Shown here: positions 24,965 to 35,093 of the stretch, piece by piece | Layout: the number at the start of each line of letters is the position of its first letter | How positions within the stretch are numbered: the first letter of the stretch is position 1 | From: Annona cherimola | Lineage: Eukaryota > Streptophyta > Magnoliopsida > Magnoliales > Annonaceae | DNA: 64,000 bases | Direction of reading: 5' to 3' | Assembly: GCA_030490835.1 (NCBI GenBank) | Contig: CM059972.1 | Location: forward strand, 57,269,563-57,333,562 | Translations under genes and position numbers: made by a program | The notes under the pieces: model-generated | The model's input: only the letters and a program-made list of their open reading frames with translations | Told to the model about the DNA's origin: nothing | The model's database searches: none

Positions 24965-26380
24965 TTGGGTTCCAAATTTGGTTTTGAAGACATATATGAT
25001 CTTATAAGGGCCTTAAGATTATATTAGAGGTGTTAAATTACGATTAACTTATTAATTTCAAAAATTAGATGCTGTTAGATGCTGTTAGATGATGTTAGAT
25101 GCGGTTAGATGCTGTTAGATTCCGTTAGATACTGTTAGATTCCGTTAGATGCTGTTAGATGCTGTTAGATGCCGTTAGACGCTGTTAGATTAAGTTGGAT
25201 TTCTTTAAATCATATTAACTGGGTTTCAAATTCAGAAATTAAGGTCTAAATGACCTTATAAGGGGCCTACGATCATATTACAGGTGTTAAATTATGATTA
25301 ACTTATTAATTTCAAAAATTAGATGCTGTTAGATGCTGTTAGATGTCGTTAGATGCTGTTAGATGCTGTTAGATGCTGTTAGATGCTGTTAGATGTCATT
25401 AGACGCTGTTAGATTAAGTTGGATTTCTTTAAATCATATTATATGGGTTTAAAATTCCGTAATTAAGGTCTAAATGACCTTATAAGGGGCCTAGAATCAT
25501 ATTACAGGTGTTAAATTAGGATTAACTTATTAATTTCAAAAATTAGATGCTGTTAGATGCGGTTAGATGCTGTTAGATTCCGTTAGATGCTGTTAGATGC
25601 GTTAGATGCTGTTAGATTCCGTTAGATGCTGTTAGATGCGGTTAGATGCCGTTAGATGCCGTTAGACGCTGTTAGATTAAGTTGGATTTCTTTAAATCAT
25701 ATTAACTGGGTTTCAAATTACGTAATTAAGATCTAAATGACCTTATAAGGGGCCTAGGATCATCTTACAGGTGTTTAATTAGGATTAACTTATTAATTTC
25801 AAAAATTAGATGCTGTTAGATGCTGTTAGATGCCGTTAGATGCTGTTAGATTCCGTTAGATGCTGTTAGATGCTGTTAGATGCCGTTAGATGCCGTTAGA
25901 CGCTGTTAGATTAAGTTGGATTTCTTTAAATCATATTAACTGGGTTTCAAATTCAGAAATTAAGGTCTAAATGACCTTATAAGGGGCCTAGGATCATATT
26001 ACAGGTGTTAAATTATGATTAACTTATTAATTTCAAAAATTAGATGCTGTTAGATGCTGTTAGATGCTGTTAGACGCTGTTAGATGCTGTTAGACGCTGT
26101 TAGACGCTGTTAGACGCTGTTAGATGCTGTTAGACGCTGTTAGACGCTGTTAGATTATGATGATTTTATTAAATCATATAATATGAGTTTCAAATTCTGA
26201 ATTTATGGTCTAAATGACATTATAAGGGACCTAGGATTATATTACAGGTGTTAAATTAGGATTAACTTATTAATTTTAAAAATTAGATGCTGTTAGATGC
26301 AGTTAGATGCTGTTAGATGCTATTAGATGCTGTTAGATGCTGTTAGATGCCGTTAGATGCTGTTAGATGCCGTTAGATCC
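24965..26380. repeat. Nested satellite: 10-bp units inside 223-264-bp repeats
   Basis: Six blocks of a 10-bp unit (agatgctgtt and variants) start at about 25067, 25321, 25544, 25808, 26042 and 26284. They hold roughly 12, 9, 13, 10, 11 and 10 units. They are separated by a conserved spacer of about 130-140 bp containing 'gaccttataaggggccta' and 'ggattaacttattaattt'. The larger period therefore varies (254, 223, 264, 234, 242) only through the number of 10-bp units. Variants (gcc, tcc, gcg, gac) occupy similar places in different blocks. Confidence 0.95.
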
Positions 26381-26754
26381 GATTTTATTCAGAAAATAAT
26401 AAAATATTAATAAATTTTCAAAAATTCGAGAAAAATAAAAGAACTTGTTATTTTTGAGAGTACCATGATTACATTAACTTTAAATAATATGAAATAACTT
26501 CTAATAAAATTTATATTTTCTAACTTTACTAATTATAATGAAATCTTTTTAAAAAATAATTTTTTGTACAAAAATTTTTTTAGAAATTTTCAAATGATGA
26601 GAAATTATGTCCACATACATTTTAATATTTCATCTAGCAAATGAATGGAATAGATTGAGATTTTGTATATATATAATACAAATTTTATCAAAAAACCAAA
26701 TATACTCACGTTTTTAAGTTATTATACTCTCGCTGTAAAATTACCAAAATGCCT
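26381..26754. other. A+T-rich spacer, no gene seen
   Basis: No ORF, repeat unit or RNA gene was recognised. Confidence 0.5.
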
Positions 26755-28840
26755 AGCTTCCTTTTTTTCACCCAAGGGAAGTGCTTCCTGTGGGTTGGGA
26801 CTCCTTGAACGTCACTGTCGCTGCCCTTTGCCGTGGATCTCTTCTGCTTTGGCCTGCCTGTTTCGCACCTTCCTTCTCACACTGTCTACCCGATTCAAGA
26901 AACAAGACCGACAAAGCTGCCCAAAATTGCATCTATATTCCTTCATATATTCGGCAATAGAAAATCCATTCCAAGCTTCATCGACCCAACAGCAGAAGAA
27001 CCCAGCACCGGGCACATCTTCAAGCTGGTAGCAACTCAAATCACCGGCCAGGCATCATCGCTACTGATGGATGGCTGAAAGACGGTCGCAGGCTAGTGGG
27101 GAAAGGGTTGCCACTGATTGCTGAAATTAAAGGGGGCAGCTACTTTGGTTTGGAGCAGGGAAGAGGAGGCAACCGGAGCCATGGATTGCAGAACTGGAGC
27201 TGCTCTGATACTACAGATTAAGGCATTTTACCCTTTTGGAATTTATTTTTGTGATCGATTGGTTTCTGCATTTGGGTTGTCGGAAGATGGTTTGATCGGT
27301 GGTTTGGTTGTTTTGGTAGATGTTGGCCGATGACGGAAGATGCAGAGGTGGGTTTTTTGAAATGGAGAAGCTGGATGCGGTAGACAGTAGCTGGATTTGA
27401 ATTTTCTTTTGTCTCGGATTAGACATGGTCGAGCTAGATTTTAGGGGGTGCTGCTGTTGCCATAGAAAGCGGCAGAAGGATTTGGAGAGGATGGAAGACG
27501 AGTTGCATTATTTGGTCATTTTTTTCTACTTACATTTGGTGTAGCTTGGGCAACTTAGTGCGGCTGAAACAGATGGAAGGCAGCCATGGGTTGTGCTAAA
27601 CTGGAAAATGCAGAGGTGGCAGGACTGTTTGGTTCTGCTGCTTGAATCGGTGGCTGCAATCTAGGATTTCCAATTTGGAGCAATTTGCAATTGCCGATTG
27701 GAGAAGGAAAGGGACGCTTGCTTAAATCAGAGCCGATAAGCATGGCTGATTGATTTTTGAAATCGAGAAGGGGCGTCTGGAAAATGGTCGTTGTTTAAAG
27801 AGGAAAAAATGGGCAGTCCGTGGGAGTGAAAGGGGCTATTGCCAACTTTGGACAATGCTGCCTTAGTGTTCGTCGGATTTTTGCTGCCAATTTCTTGTTG
27901 TGCAGCTGAGGAGGGTTTTCTCTACGGGGCAATTGCTTTTTCTGCCAGCAGAATTTGAGAAGTCTCGACCGCAATTGACGGTGGCAATTTTCTGCAGCCA
28001 TCTTGGTTGATTTCGGTGGGCCGTGGTTGAAATTGGGGGTTGGCCGATTGAGCTACCCGTGATGAAGTCTTGATGCTTCGGATTTTTTAGGGTAGCTGGT
28101 TCTTCCGGTTTCAGGCGGGAAGGTGGGTCTCATAGCTGCAGAACATCGAGCAAATGCTGGTTTCTTGGCATGGAGAAGATGAGCTACTTGTAAATGGAGA
28201 CATTGCAGATTGACCTTGTAGGAATGCAATGGTCGTTTCTGCTAAGTGAAGACTGGAGATTAGTGGCCGGAAATAAGAGCGGTGTGCCGATGATTTGGGG
28301 AAGATGATGGAGATTGAAGCTTGAATGGACGGTTGTTGCTGCTGTTCGGTTCGGGCTTTGGCAGCTAGATGTGGCTGGAATTTTCTACCATGGAGAACTC
28401 GCAGATACAGGGCAAAAAAAATGGGTGCCTTGGTCGCCGGAAGAGGGAGCGGGCATTTGGGGAAGATGGAGCACCAAAATATGGTGCTCCGGCGGTGTAC
28501 GGTCACATGTGCTCATGTAGAAAACGAAAACGTGGATTTAAACATTTAATTTTTGTCAAAATAATTTTAATAAGCTCGCAGAGATTTTTAATTTACTTTT
28601 TTAGCCCCTATTTATTTTATGAAATTTTATCTTAAGATTTTATAACGGTTTACTTTATACCCATATTTCAAAGTCAGCCTATTTAATCCCTTTTAGCATG
28701 TGTAATTATTTTTGTAATTTTATATTTTCAAAAATATTGCAAAATGACCCATTTTATAGCAAAATTAAATATTTTATGAAAAATGTAATTTTCATGAAAT
28801 TTCACTTAAAACATGTATTTAATTAACATTTTAATATTTA
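26755..28840 (+). repeat. GC-richer dispersed repeat of unknown class
   Basis: 26755-28530 is much richer in G+C than its surroundings and gives way to an A+T-rich tail. Part of it (27157-27315) occurs again at 16787-16950, so it is repeated in the genome. Many short frames are open on both strands and none shows a domain. The composition (repeated gga/tgg/ttg words, then A+T-rich tail) would fit a transcribed non-coding LTR or an element that captured gene sequence. No terminal repeats were found. Confidence 0.4.
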
Positions 28841-29121
28841 TGGTGTGTTTGGAAATGGATAAAACTTTTGATGAAAAGTTGTAGAAATGAGAAGTTGTCG
28901 AATGATGTGATATGACAGGGGTAATGATGATGAATAAATAGTATAAAGTTAAAATATATAGGTTAGTTGTGTTGGTAGTTGTGTAAAAATGATTGAAAAG
29001 TAGGGTAGTTGTATAGAAAAATGTGAAGAAATTATTAAAAAATAGGGTAGTTATAGAGAGTGAAAAGTTTTAGATTGAAAAGTTTTAACCGAATAATTTT
29101 TTGTTGTTACCAAACACACCC
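28841..29121. mobile_element. Tourist-like MITE (PIF/Harbinger type)
   Basis: A 281-bp segment has terminal inverted repeats: left TGGTGTGTTTGG, right CCAAACACACCC. It is flanked by TTA at 28838-28840 and 29122-29124, the target duplication of PIF/Harbinger elements. It has no coding capacity, and the interior is A+T-rich with subterminal 'aaaagtt' words in both orientations. Confidence 0.85.
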
Positions 29122-29498
29122 TTAATTGTGTGAATTTAATATGAAATTAAATAAAATTTTTGAGATTTATCAGCTATTACTTTATGAAAATAATCATGGT
29201 TTTTTGTTGTACGTAGCGAAGTGTAAACTATTATTTCAATTTCATTGCTCACTACATATGTCGAAAGTGTAATATCCTATTATTGTAGTTTGCTAACATT
29301 GGTTATTTGTTTAATGATATTTACATATTCTTATTGTTCTAACTTTGTTGTGACTTGTTTTCTCAATAGCACCATACCGTTGTGGACTCTTGACAACATA
29401 TTTCGTTTAACCATTTTCAATCTTCATTTTCAAGTTGGAGATGCTAATAAAGTTATGTTGCTTGTCATCAATGCTTTTAGTATCAAGTATATATAAAG
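29122..29498. other. Intergenic sequence between MITE and gypsy LTR
   Basis: A plus frame of 83 codons at 29245-29496 has no recognisable motif and hydrophobic A+T-driven composition. It is probably chance. Confidence 0.4.
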
Positions 29499-30600
29499 TG
29501 TGAAATCCCAACCTATGTAGGACTCAATGGTATGCATTGAACATATATATTTGATTTATATGTGATTTAAATGAATTTTGAATGATTTATGGGTGATTTT
29601 ATGATTTAATGATATTTTGGAATTAGGGTTTCCATTAGAAATGGTGATTAAAAATTTAATCACCAGAGCCCAAAGTGAGACGGTATGACCCGTGGGGCTT
29701 AATGAGAACTTAAAGGTGAAAATGTGTTATAAATAATCATAATAATTACTATGATTTAATTTATGGAGATTAAAGTGCAATTATGGAATTAAGATGAAAA
29801 ATGATAGAAAATTCATAACTTGACGCCTACAAGGTAGATTTCGATGCAATTTGAAAGGTAAGCTCACGACGGTGGGCCTAATCTTATGAATGGATTGGAT
29901 TAAGGGAATCATGACGGGATTAGGGTGATAATTAATTATTTTTATTTTCAAATCCAAAAGATAAATTCAAGTGGTCATAACTTGACGTAGAAACATCGGA
30001 TTGAGATGAAATTTGAAACGATGGAATAAAATTATGAAATCTATGAGATGAATGGAATGGATTAAGCTAATTATCATGAAAAGTTGCTTTCTTGGAGAGC
30101 AAGTAACAAGTTGCTTAAGAGCTAAGTAAAGAAGGGCAATTGTGGAAAGTGAAAATGAAATTTACTAAAATGCCTATGGGATTACTTGAGCAGCAAGAAA
30201 AGTGGTTTATAAAAAGAAAAAAAAAGGGGAGCAAGGGGGTTGGACGTTCCAGCAGCAGGGGAGAAGGAGAGAGAAAGAGAGAGAAGAAGAGAGAAGGAGA
30301 GAGAGAAGAAAGAAAAATAAGAGAAAAATGGAAATTTTTTCCAAGGGCACCAGCTAGGGCACGTCAAACCCAGCAAGGAGGAGAGGAAAAGAAGAGAATT
30401 TTAAGTGCTCAATGGAGGGATTATCAATTAATCAAGTAAGTATATGTTAATCTTGATTTTATGCCTCAAATCTGGAAGTTATATGATGTTGTAAACTAAA
30501 ATATGAACGGAACATTAAATGGATGAATTTTGGCATGACAATTTTTGAAAGAATCATTATGGGGTGATTAATGAACGACCAAATTTTCAGCTTAAAAGGA
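29499..30600 (+). repeat. Gypsy LTR fragment, subfamily B, cut by element A
   Basis: It begins TGTGAAATCCCAACC and follows the subfamily B LTR for about 1.1 kb: the 'ataacttgacgc' block, 'TATAAAAA' at 30208, a purine-rich leader and donor CAA/GTAAGTA at 30436. It stops where element A starts at 30601. The remainder was not found downstream because element A itself is cut at 39747. Confidence 0.75.
30140..30439 (+). other. Charged open frame in the first-exon position of the LTR fragment
   Basis: A 99-codon frame lies across the TATA-like motif and leader and ends at the donor-like GTAAGTA. The middle is almost all Lys, Arg, Glu and Gly. The composition follows from the purine-rich DNA, so coding is doubtful. 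It is listed because the same position is open and charged in other LTRs here. Confidence 0.2.
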
Positions 30601-31454
30601 TGTGAAACCCCGACCGTATACGCATCATTTTGACCGTATACGCGTCATTTCGATATTTGTAATTTTGTAATTATTTTATGAATAAATGAAAATTCATGAA
30701 TTATATTGATGGATATGTGTATTAGAGATTAAAACAATACAATTAGGAATTTAACCCCGTGAATAGTGAACGCGAATAGTAAATCTGAATAGTAAATGGG
30801 GATTAAGACACATGATTAAGAGTTAATCACTTGGATTAACTTAATCACAAAAAGATAAAATAGAGATTTAATCACTACAAGACGAAATAGCAATTCTTTT
30901 GGATATTTTAATCCAAATTTGGATTTTTGTGGAAAAATAAAAAAAAATTCATAAATTGCAATCCGGGCGTCGGAATTCTATAAAATTTTTTATGGATGGT
31001 TAAAAATTCATGATGGACATGATGAATGGATTAAGATGTGATGAAAATCACAAATCAAAGGTCAAGATGAAGCATCACATACAAAGTGAAAAAGTGAATC
31101 AACTTTACCTTAGTTAAGCATTTGACTTTTAATTAAAATAAATAATTAAAAAATTAAAAAATTAAAAGTAAAGCAGCTACATGTCAGGTCGTGCAGGGGG
31201 GTATCTTGACAAAAATCAATGGTCAAAATTCGTCCGAATCAAAGATCAATGGCTAGGATTAATTTAGCTTAATTTAATTAATTTTAAAAATAAAAAAATA
31301 GGTAGAAAATTAGGGCTGCTATAGGGGGGCTGGAGCAGGCCTAGGGTGGCTGATCTTGGCTCAAGGCATCTTTGGAAATTAGAAAAAAATACATTTGCAA
31401 TTTTACACCTTGAGCTAGAGGGGGTAAAATACAAATTCATGAAATTTGAAGCAC

Positions 31455-31462
31455 TATAAATA
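31455..31462 (+). promoter_or_regulatory. TATA box of element A 5' LTR
   Basis: TATAAATA followed by GGGGAGCATGCC. The 3' LTR copy is at 38972-38979. The ATG of the following open frame (31470) lies only eight bases after the box, so the transcription start would have to be very close for this ATG to be used. Confidence 0.7.
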
Positions 31463-31469
31463 GGGGAGC

Positions 31470-32971
31470 ATGCCTTGGACGAATTCAGAGCCATCCCAAG
31501 CTCAAAAATCAATTGAGCAACTTCATTTCCCATCCCCACACGTTTTAGCCTTGAGTAGAAAGAAGAATAGAAAGTTGGAGAGAAAAAGTGTGAGAAAAAG
31601 AGGAGTATCTCCACTTCGGGTAAGTAAATTCTACTCAAATTTCTTTTGAATGTTAATTAGGGTAAACCAATGCTTAAATAATGCCTAAGCATGAGAAAAT
31701 AAGTATAGATATAATGTTTAAATGGAATTATGCCAAAACATCAAAAATTTGGAGCGAAGATAGGGTATTCGGGAAGATAGCATATGATATGTGAAAATAA
31801 TGCTCCAAAATTTATAAATAATGATTTGGGATGTATGATTATGATAAATATGATGTTGAAATGATAATATATTAATTTCATAATTTTTGAAATTAAGGAT
31901 TATGCTTAAGTGAATTTATGTTGATTTTTAGTATATGGAGAAAATGATTTTTTTCGCCAAGTAAATGATGATAAATTCAAAATGTATAAAATTTCCTATG
32001 ATATACTAGGCATAAGGTATGTCATGGTAGTTTTTATTTTTGGAAAAAATATCAATTTTTGGAACCCATTAACAATAACCACGTCTCTTTGAACAGTAAC
32101 TTGGATGAACAGTAACGGCTATAGTATTCTGCTACAGTAAATTGCTACAGTGATTTTCTACAGTAAACATCATAATTTTGGAGAAAATTTGAGATTAATA
32201 TTTAAATATAAGGATGAAAATTTTGAGGAACCTATGGATAAAAATATCCATATAAAGAAATAATGCCCAAATATTATAGAGCATGCATGGGAAGCAGCTT
32301 GAATAGAAGAAATAAAATTATCCTTTTTCCTTGAATAGGAAAAGGAAAAGAAAAGGTCGAAGACACCAACTAAGAAGGTAAGCAAGTTATATCTTTTGCA
32401 AATTATTTCCAAAATGGTTGCAAATTGTTGCAAATTGCTTTATGAAATTTATTTAAGGTTGGTCATACCTATAACTGCTTTACATGAACTGAAGTTTGCT
32501 TTGTTAATTTATTTATTAAATATTTTTTATGAAATTGTTTATGATTTGCAAATATCATGCCAGCATGTGTATGTAAATGAGCATGTGCACGAGGAATAGG
32601 CCTTAGTCGAAGTAGTAAGCGGACCGGATGTCCCCCTCGCTATTGCCGAGTCGCTTAATAGGCCCAGGCCGGCGGCGACCTCCCTGAAATGGGAGCATGT
32701 ATGGGATGGGCGCCTAGCTAGCGTCTCATCGAATGGAATGTTATGAATGTTATGTATGCATTGCATTTGCATTTTATGAAATGCATAAAATGATTGAAAA
32801 AAATTATGTATGGCTTGCTTACTGAGTATTATTACTCACCCATGCTTTTTCAACAACAGACAGGAAATGATGATGAAGGCAGCATGCCAAGTGTTATGTA
32901 GTTTTGATATGAATGTTGTATATGTGAATATTTATGTAAAGATAATGATGTTAATTTGGAGATGGATATGA
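31470..32971 (+). CDS. Putative three-exon small ORF inside the element A LTR
   Basis: Predicted exons: 31470-31619, 32339-32377 and 32864-32971. They are joined by GT-AG introns of 719 and 486 nt, both in phase 0. The combined frame has 98 codons with no stop. The end of exon 1 and all of exon 2 are strongly basic (Lys/Arg); exon 3 is more hydrophobic. Exon 1 is also intact in the 3' LTR (38987-39136). The splice sites and the mini-exon length recur in the other Tekay LTRs, but the reading frame is broken in several of them. The whole ORF is an inference. The ATG lies very close to the TATA box and would be untranslated if transcription starts about 30 nt after it. The exons could instead be a non-coding spliced leader. 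Confidence 0.3.
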
Positions 32972-33208
32972 ATATTTTTTTTATTTCAATGAAAATGTTT
33001 ATGGAATAGTTTTTTTTATCATAACTGTGATATATGAAATATATTTCATGTTGGATGAATGATGGAAATTTTCCATATATTAATTTTGTATATACTAAAA
33101 AAAAAATCTTGCCGTGTGATCAGGGCAACAATCCTGAGTCACGTTTACCAATCAAAACGATCCCGAAGTAAGGCTTCTAGGCACCTCGGTTTGAGGCGTC
33201 ACAGAAGT

Positions 33209-33220
33209 TGGTATCAGAGC
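33209..33220 (+). other. Primer binding site, iMet tRNA (element A)
   Basis: TGGTATCAGAGC a few bases after the LTR end, complementary to initiator Met tRNA. Confidence 0.9.
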
Positions 33221-33350
33221 ATGGATTGGTAAATAGGAAGAAAAGAAAAGAAATGATCAAATTAGAATACATGCAATCATGATTATGATTTATTTATTTA
33301 TTATTGATGAATATTGATGTTATATTAATAAATATTTCATGAAGTTGAAA

Positions 33351-34648
33351 ATGCCGCTCACCAGAGCTAGAGTAAGAGCCAACAAAGGCAAGGCCCCAAT
33401 GGAAGAATCGGTAGATCAAGCAAGGGGCGAAGCCAGCAAAAGAACATATAGGGCAGAATCTGAGGAGCAATCCTCTAGAACCCGCCCACGGCGAGAGGAA
33501 AGCTCTAGACCTCAAGAAGAGGTCAATATAGAAGAAAAAAATGCTGCGGCCATCGAAAAAGCTATGCAGCAATGGACAGCCCAGACTGCTGTGTTATTGC
33601 AAGAAACAAGGAACCAGCAGGCCCCGCCATCAAGAGGAGACGGGGAAAGACCTGGGCCCTCGGCCAATCCCGGCACGTTAAGGGGAGTAGAGGATATTCT
33701 CCTTGAGGCCAACAGAAAGGCTATCAATGCCTTTCTTGCCCAGAGACCGCCCAAATTTGCAAGGGAACCAGACCCCCTCATTGCAGAGCAGTGGATCACA
33801 GAAATTAAGAAATTATTCAGAATATCACCCTGCAATGATGAGCGGAAAGTGTTGTGCGCTACCCACCTACTGGTAAAAGACGCTTATGAATGGTGGGAAA
33901 CACTGAAGGTTACTATGTCACATCCGAAGCAAATTACGTGGCAGGAATTTTTGGAGGAATTCAATAAAGAATATCTCCCTGTAGGGCTGCAGAGCCAAAA
34001 GGTGATAGAGTTTGAAAAACTTTACCAAGGCAGGATGACAGTCACAGAATATGCTTCAAAGTTCAATACCTTAGTAAGATATATGCCATGGATCGCCAAT
34101 ATGACAGAGAATAAGGCACAAAGGTTCCAGAAGGGATTGAGACCCCAGCTAAGAGAGGGGTTAGCCCCATTATTAATAAAAGACTATGCCTCTAGCATTG
34201 AGAGGCTAGGGCATTAGAGATGGAGTCTATGAGGACTCAGGAGCTTAGGCAAGCTCAAAAATAATTCTTTTCAGCCTCCAAGGAAGGTGAGGCTAATAAA
34301 GGAAAAAGGAAAATCACCGGGAAAAAGAAGATCGGCGACAAAAGCACCCCGACTTGCAGAACTTGCCACAAACGCCATTCAGGCGAATGTTTACAAGGAA
34401 TGGGGAAATGCTACAAATGTGGCCAAGCGGGTCATGTGGCCCGGAACTGTGGGACCGACGAAGCCAAAATAATAAAGTGCTTCAACTGTGGTCAAGTCAG
34501 ACACATTTCGCCCAACTGTCCAAATAAGCCACAAGGAGCACCAGGTCGAGGGAGGCCGGCCCAGCAAAAAGTCCCTGCCATCACCAACCGGCCCGGTACT
34601 GCTGTCAACCCAGTGCGTGCTCTAGCCCTCACTCGAACAGAATCATAG
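33351..34648 (+). pseudogene. gag: gag of Tekay-like element A
   Basis: Structural capsid/nucleocapsid protein that packages element RNA in virus-like particles. The Met at 33351 is preferred because the basic start (Met-Pro-Leu-Thr-Arg) matches other Tekay gags. The retrotransposon gag domain spans about 33720-34200, with 'INAFLAQRPPKF', 'AEQWITEIKKLF' and 'YLPVGLQSQKVIEFEKLYQG'. The frame breaks near 34205, after which two CCHC knuckles follow in another frame: 'CYKCGQAGHVARNC' (about 34406) and 'CFNCGQVRHISPNC' (about 34478). A TAG at 34646-34648, in a place where element C has a glutamine codon, separates it from protease. There is no extra ORF between primer site and gag in this element, unlike element C. 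Confidence 0.9.
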
Positions 34649-34651
34649 GAG

Positions 34652-35093
34652 ATGGAGGAGAAAGTGATTACATGTATGATTTATATTTTAGGAAATGTTG
34701 CAGTAGCTTTATTTGATTCTGGAGCTACTCATTCATTTATATCATACCAATTCGTAATCACACATGCACTTCGGGTAGAGAAAACCAGTAGTACTATACA
34801 TGTAGAATCCCCAGTATATAAATTGGCAAGTATAAATCAAATCTGCAAGGCATGTCCTATCAGGATAGGAACAAAGATATTAGAAGCTGATCTCATCCTA
34901 TTACCAATGACAGAATTTGATATCATACTAGGAATGGATTGGCTAAGCAATGGGGTGCGACAATTGATTGTAGAAATAAAAAGGTGCAATTTGAAGCACC
35001 AAAAGATGAAATAGAGATCAGTAAAATAAGACAGCCAGAAAACACAATAAGAATGGTATCAACTATGAAAGCAGCTAAGCTGATACGCCAGTA
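34652..35093 (+). pseudogene. Aspartic protease domain of element A pol
   Basis: Processes the Gag-Pol polyprotein. The active-site triad is visible as 'ALFDSGATHSFIS' (about 34694). The flap/helix end 'FDIILGMDWL' lies near 34918-34945. A one-base deletion near 34945, compared with the 'LSQWGATIDC' of element C, shifts the frame before RT. Confidence 0.85.

Larger units (their letters stand above)
30601..33203 (+). repeat. 5' LTR of Tekay-like element A
   Basis: 2,603 bp from TGTGAAACCCCGACC to GGCGTCACA, followed by a primer site. The first 45 bp hold a 22-bp tandem duplication of 'gaccgtatacgcgtcat'. The LTR aligns with 38116-39747 (3' copy) with about ten differences in the first 200 bp by eye, so the element is not recent. 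It has a TATA box, a predicted three-exon structure, a GC-rich island (about 32612-32690) and the U5 'gggcaacaatcctgagtcac' block near 33123. Confidence 0.9.

Noticed and set aside
24965..26380. CRISPR-like alternation of short repeats and spacers
   Set aside because: Here the longer segments are conserved and the short units vary in number. It is a nested plant satellite, not a CRISPR array.
26663..27031. 122-codon plus ORF at the start of the second GC-rich island
   Set aside because: No recognisable motif; the other frames are open too, and the region is a dispersed repeat.
29245..29496. 83-codon plus ORF before the gypsy LTR
   Set aside because: A+T-driven hydrophobic composition with no homology that I can recognise.
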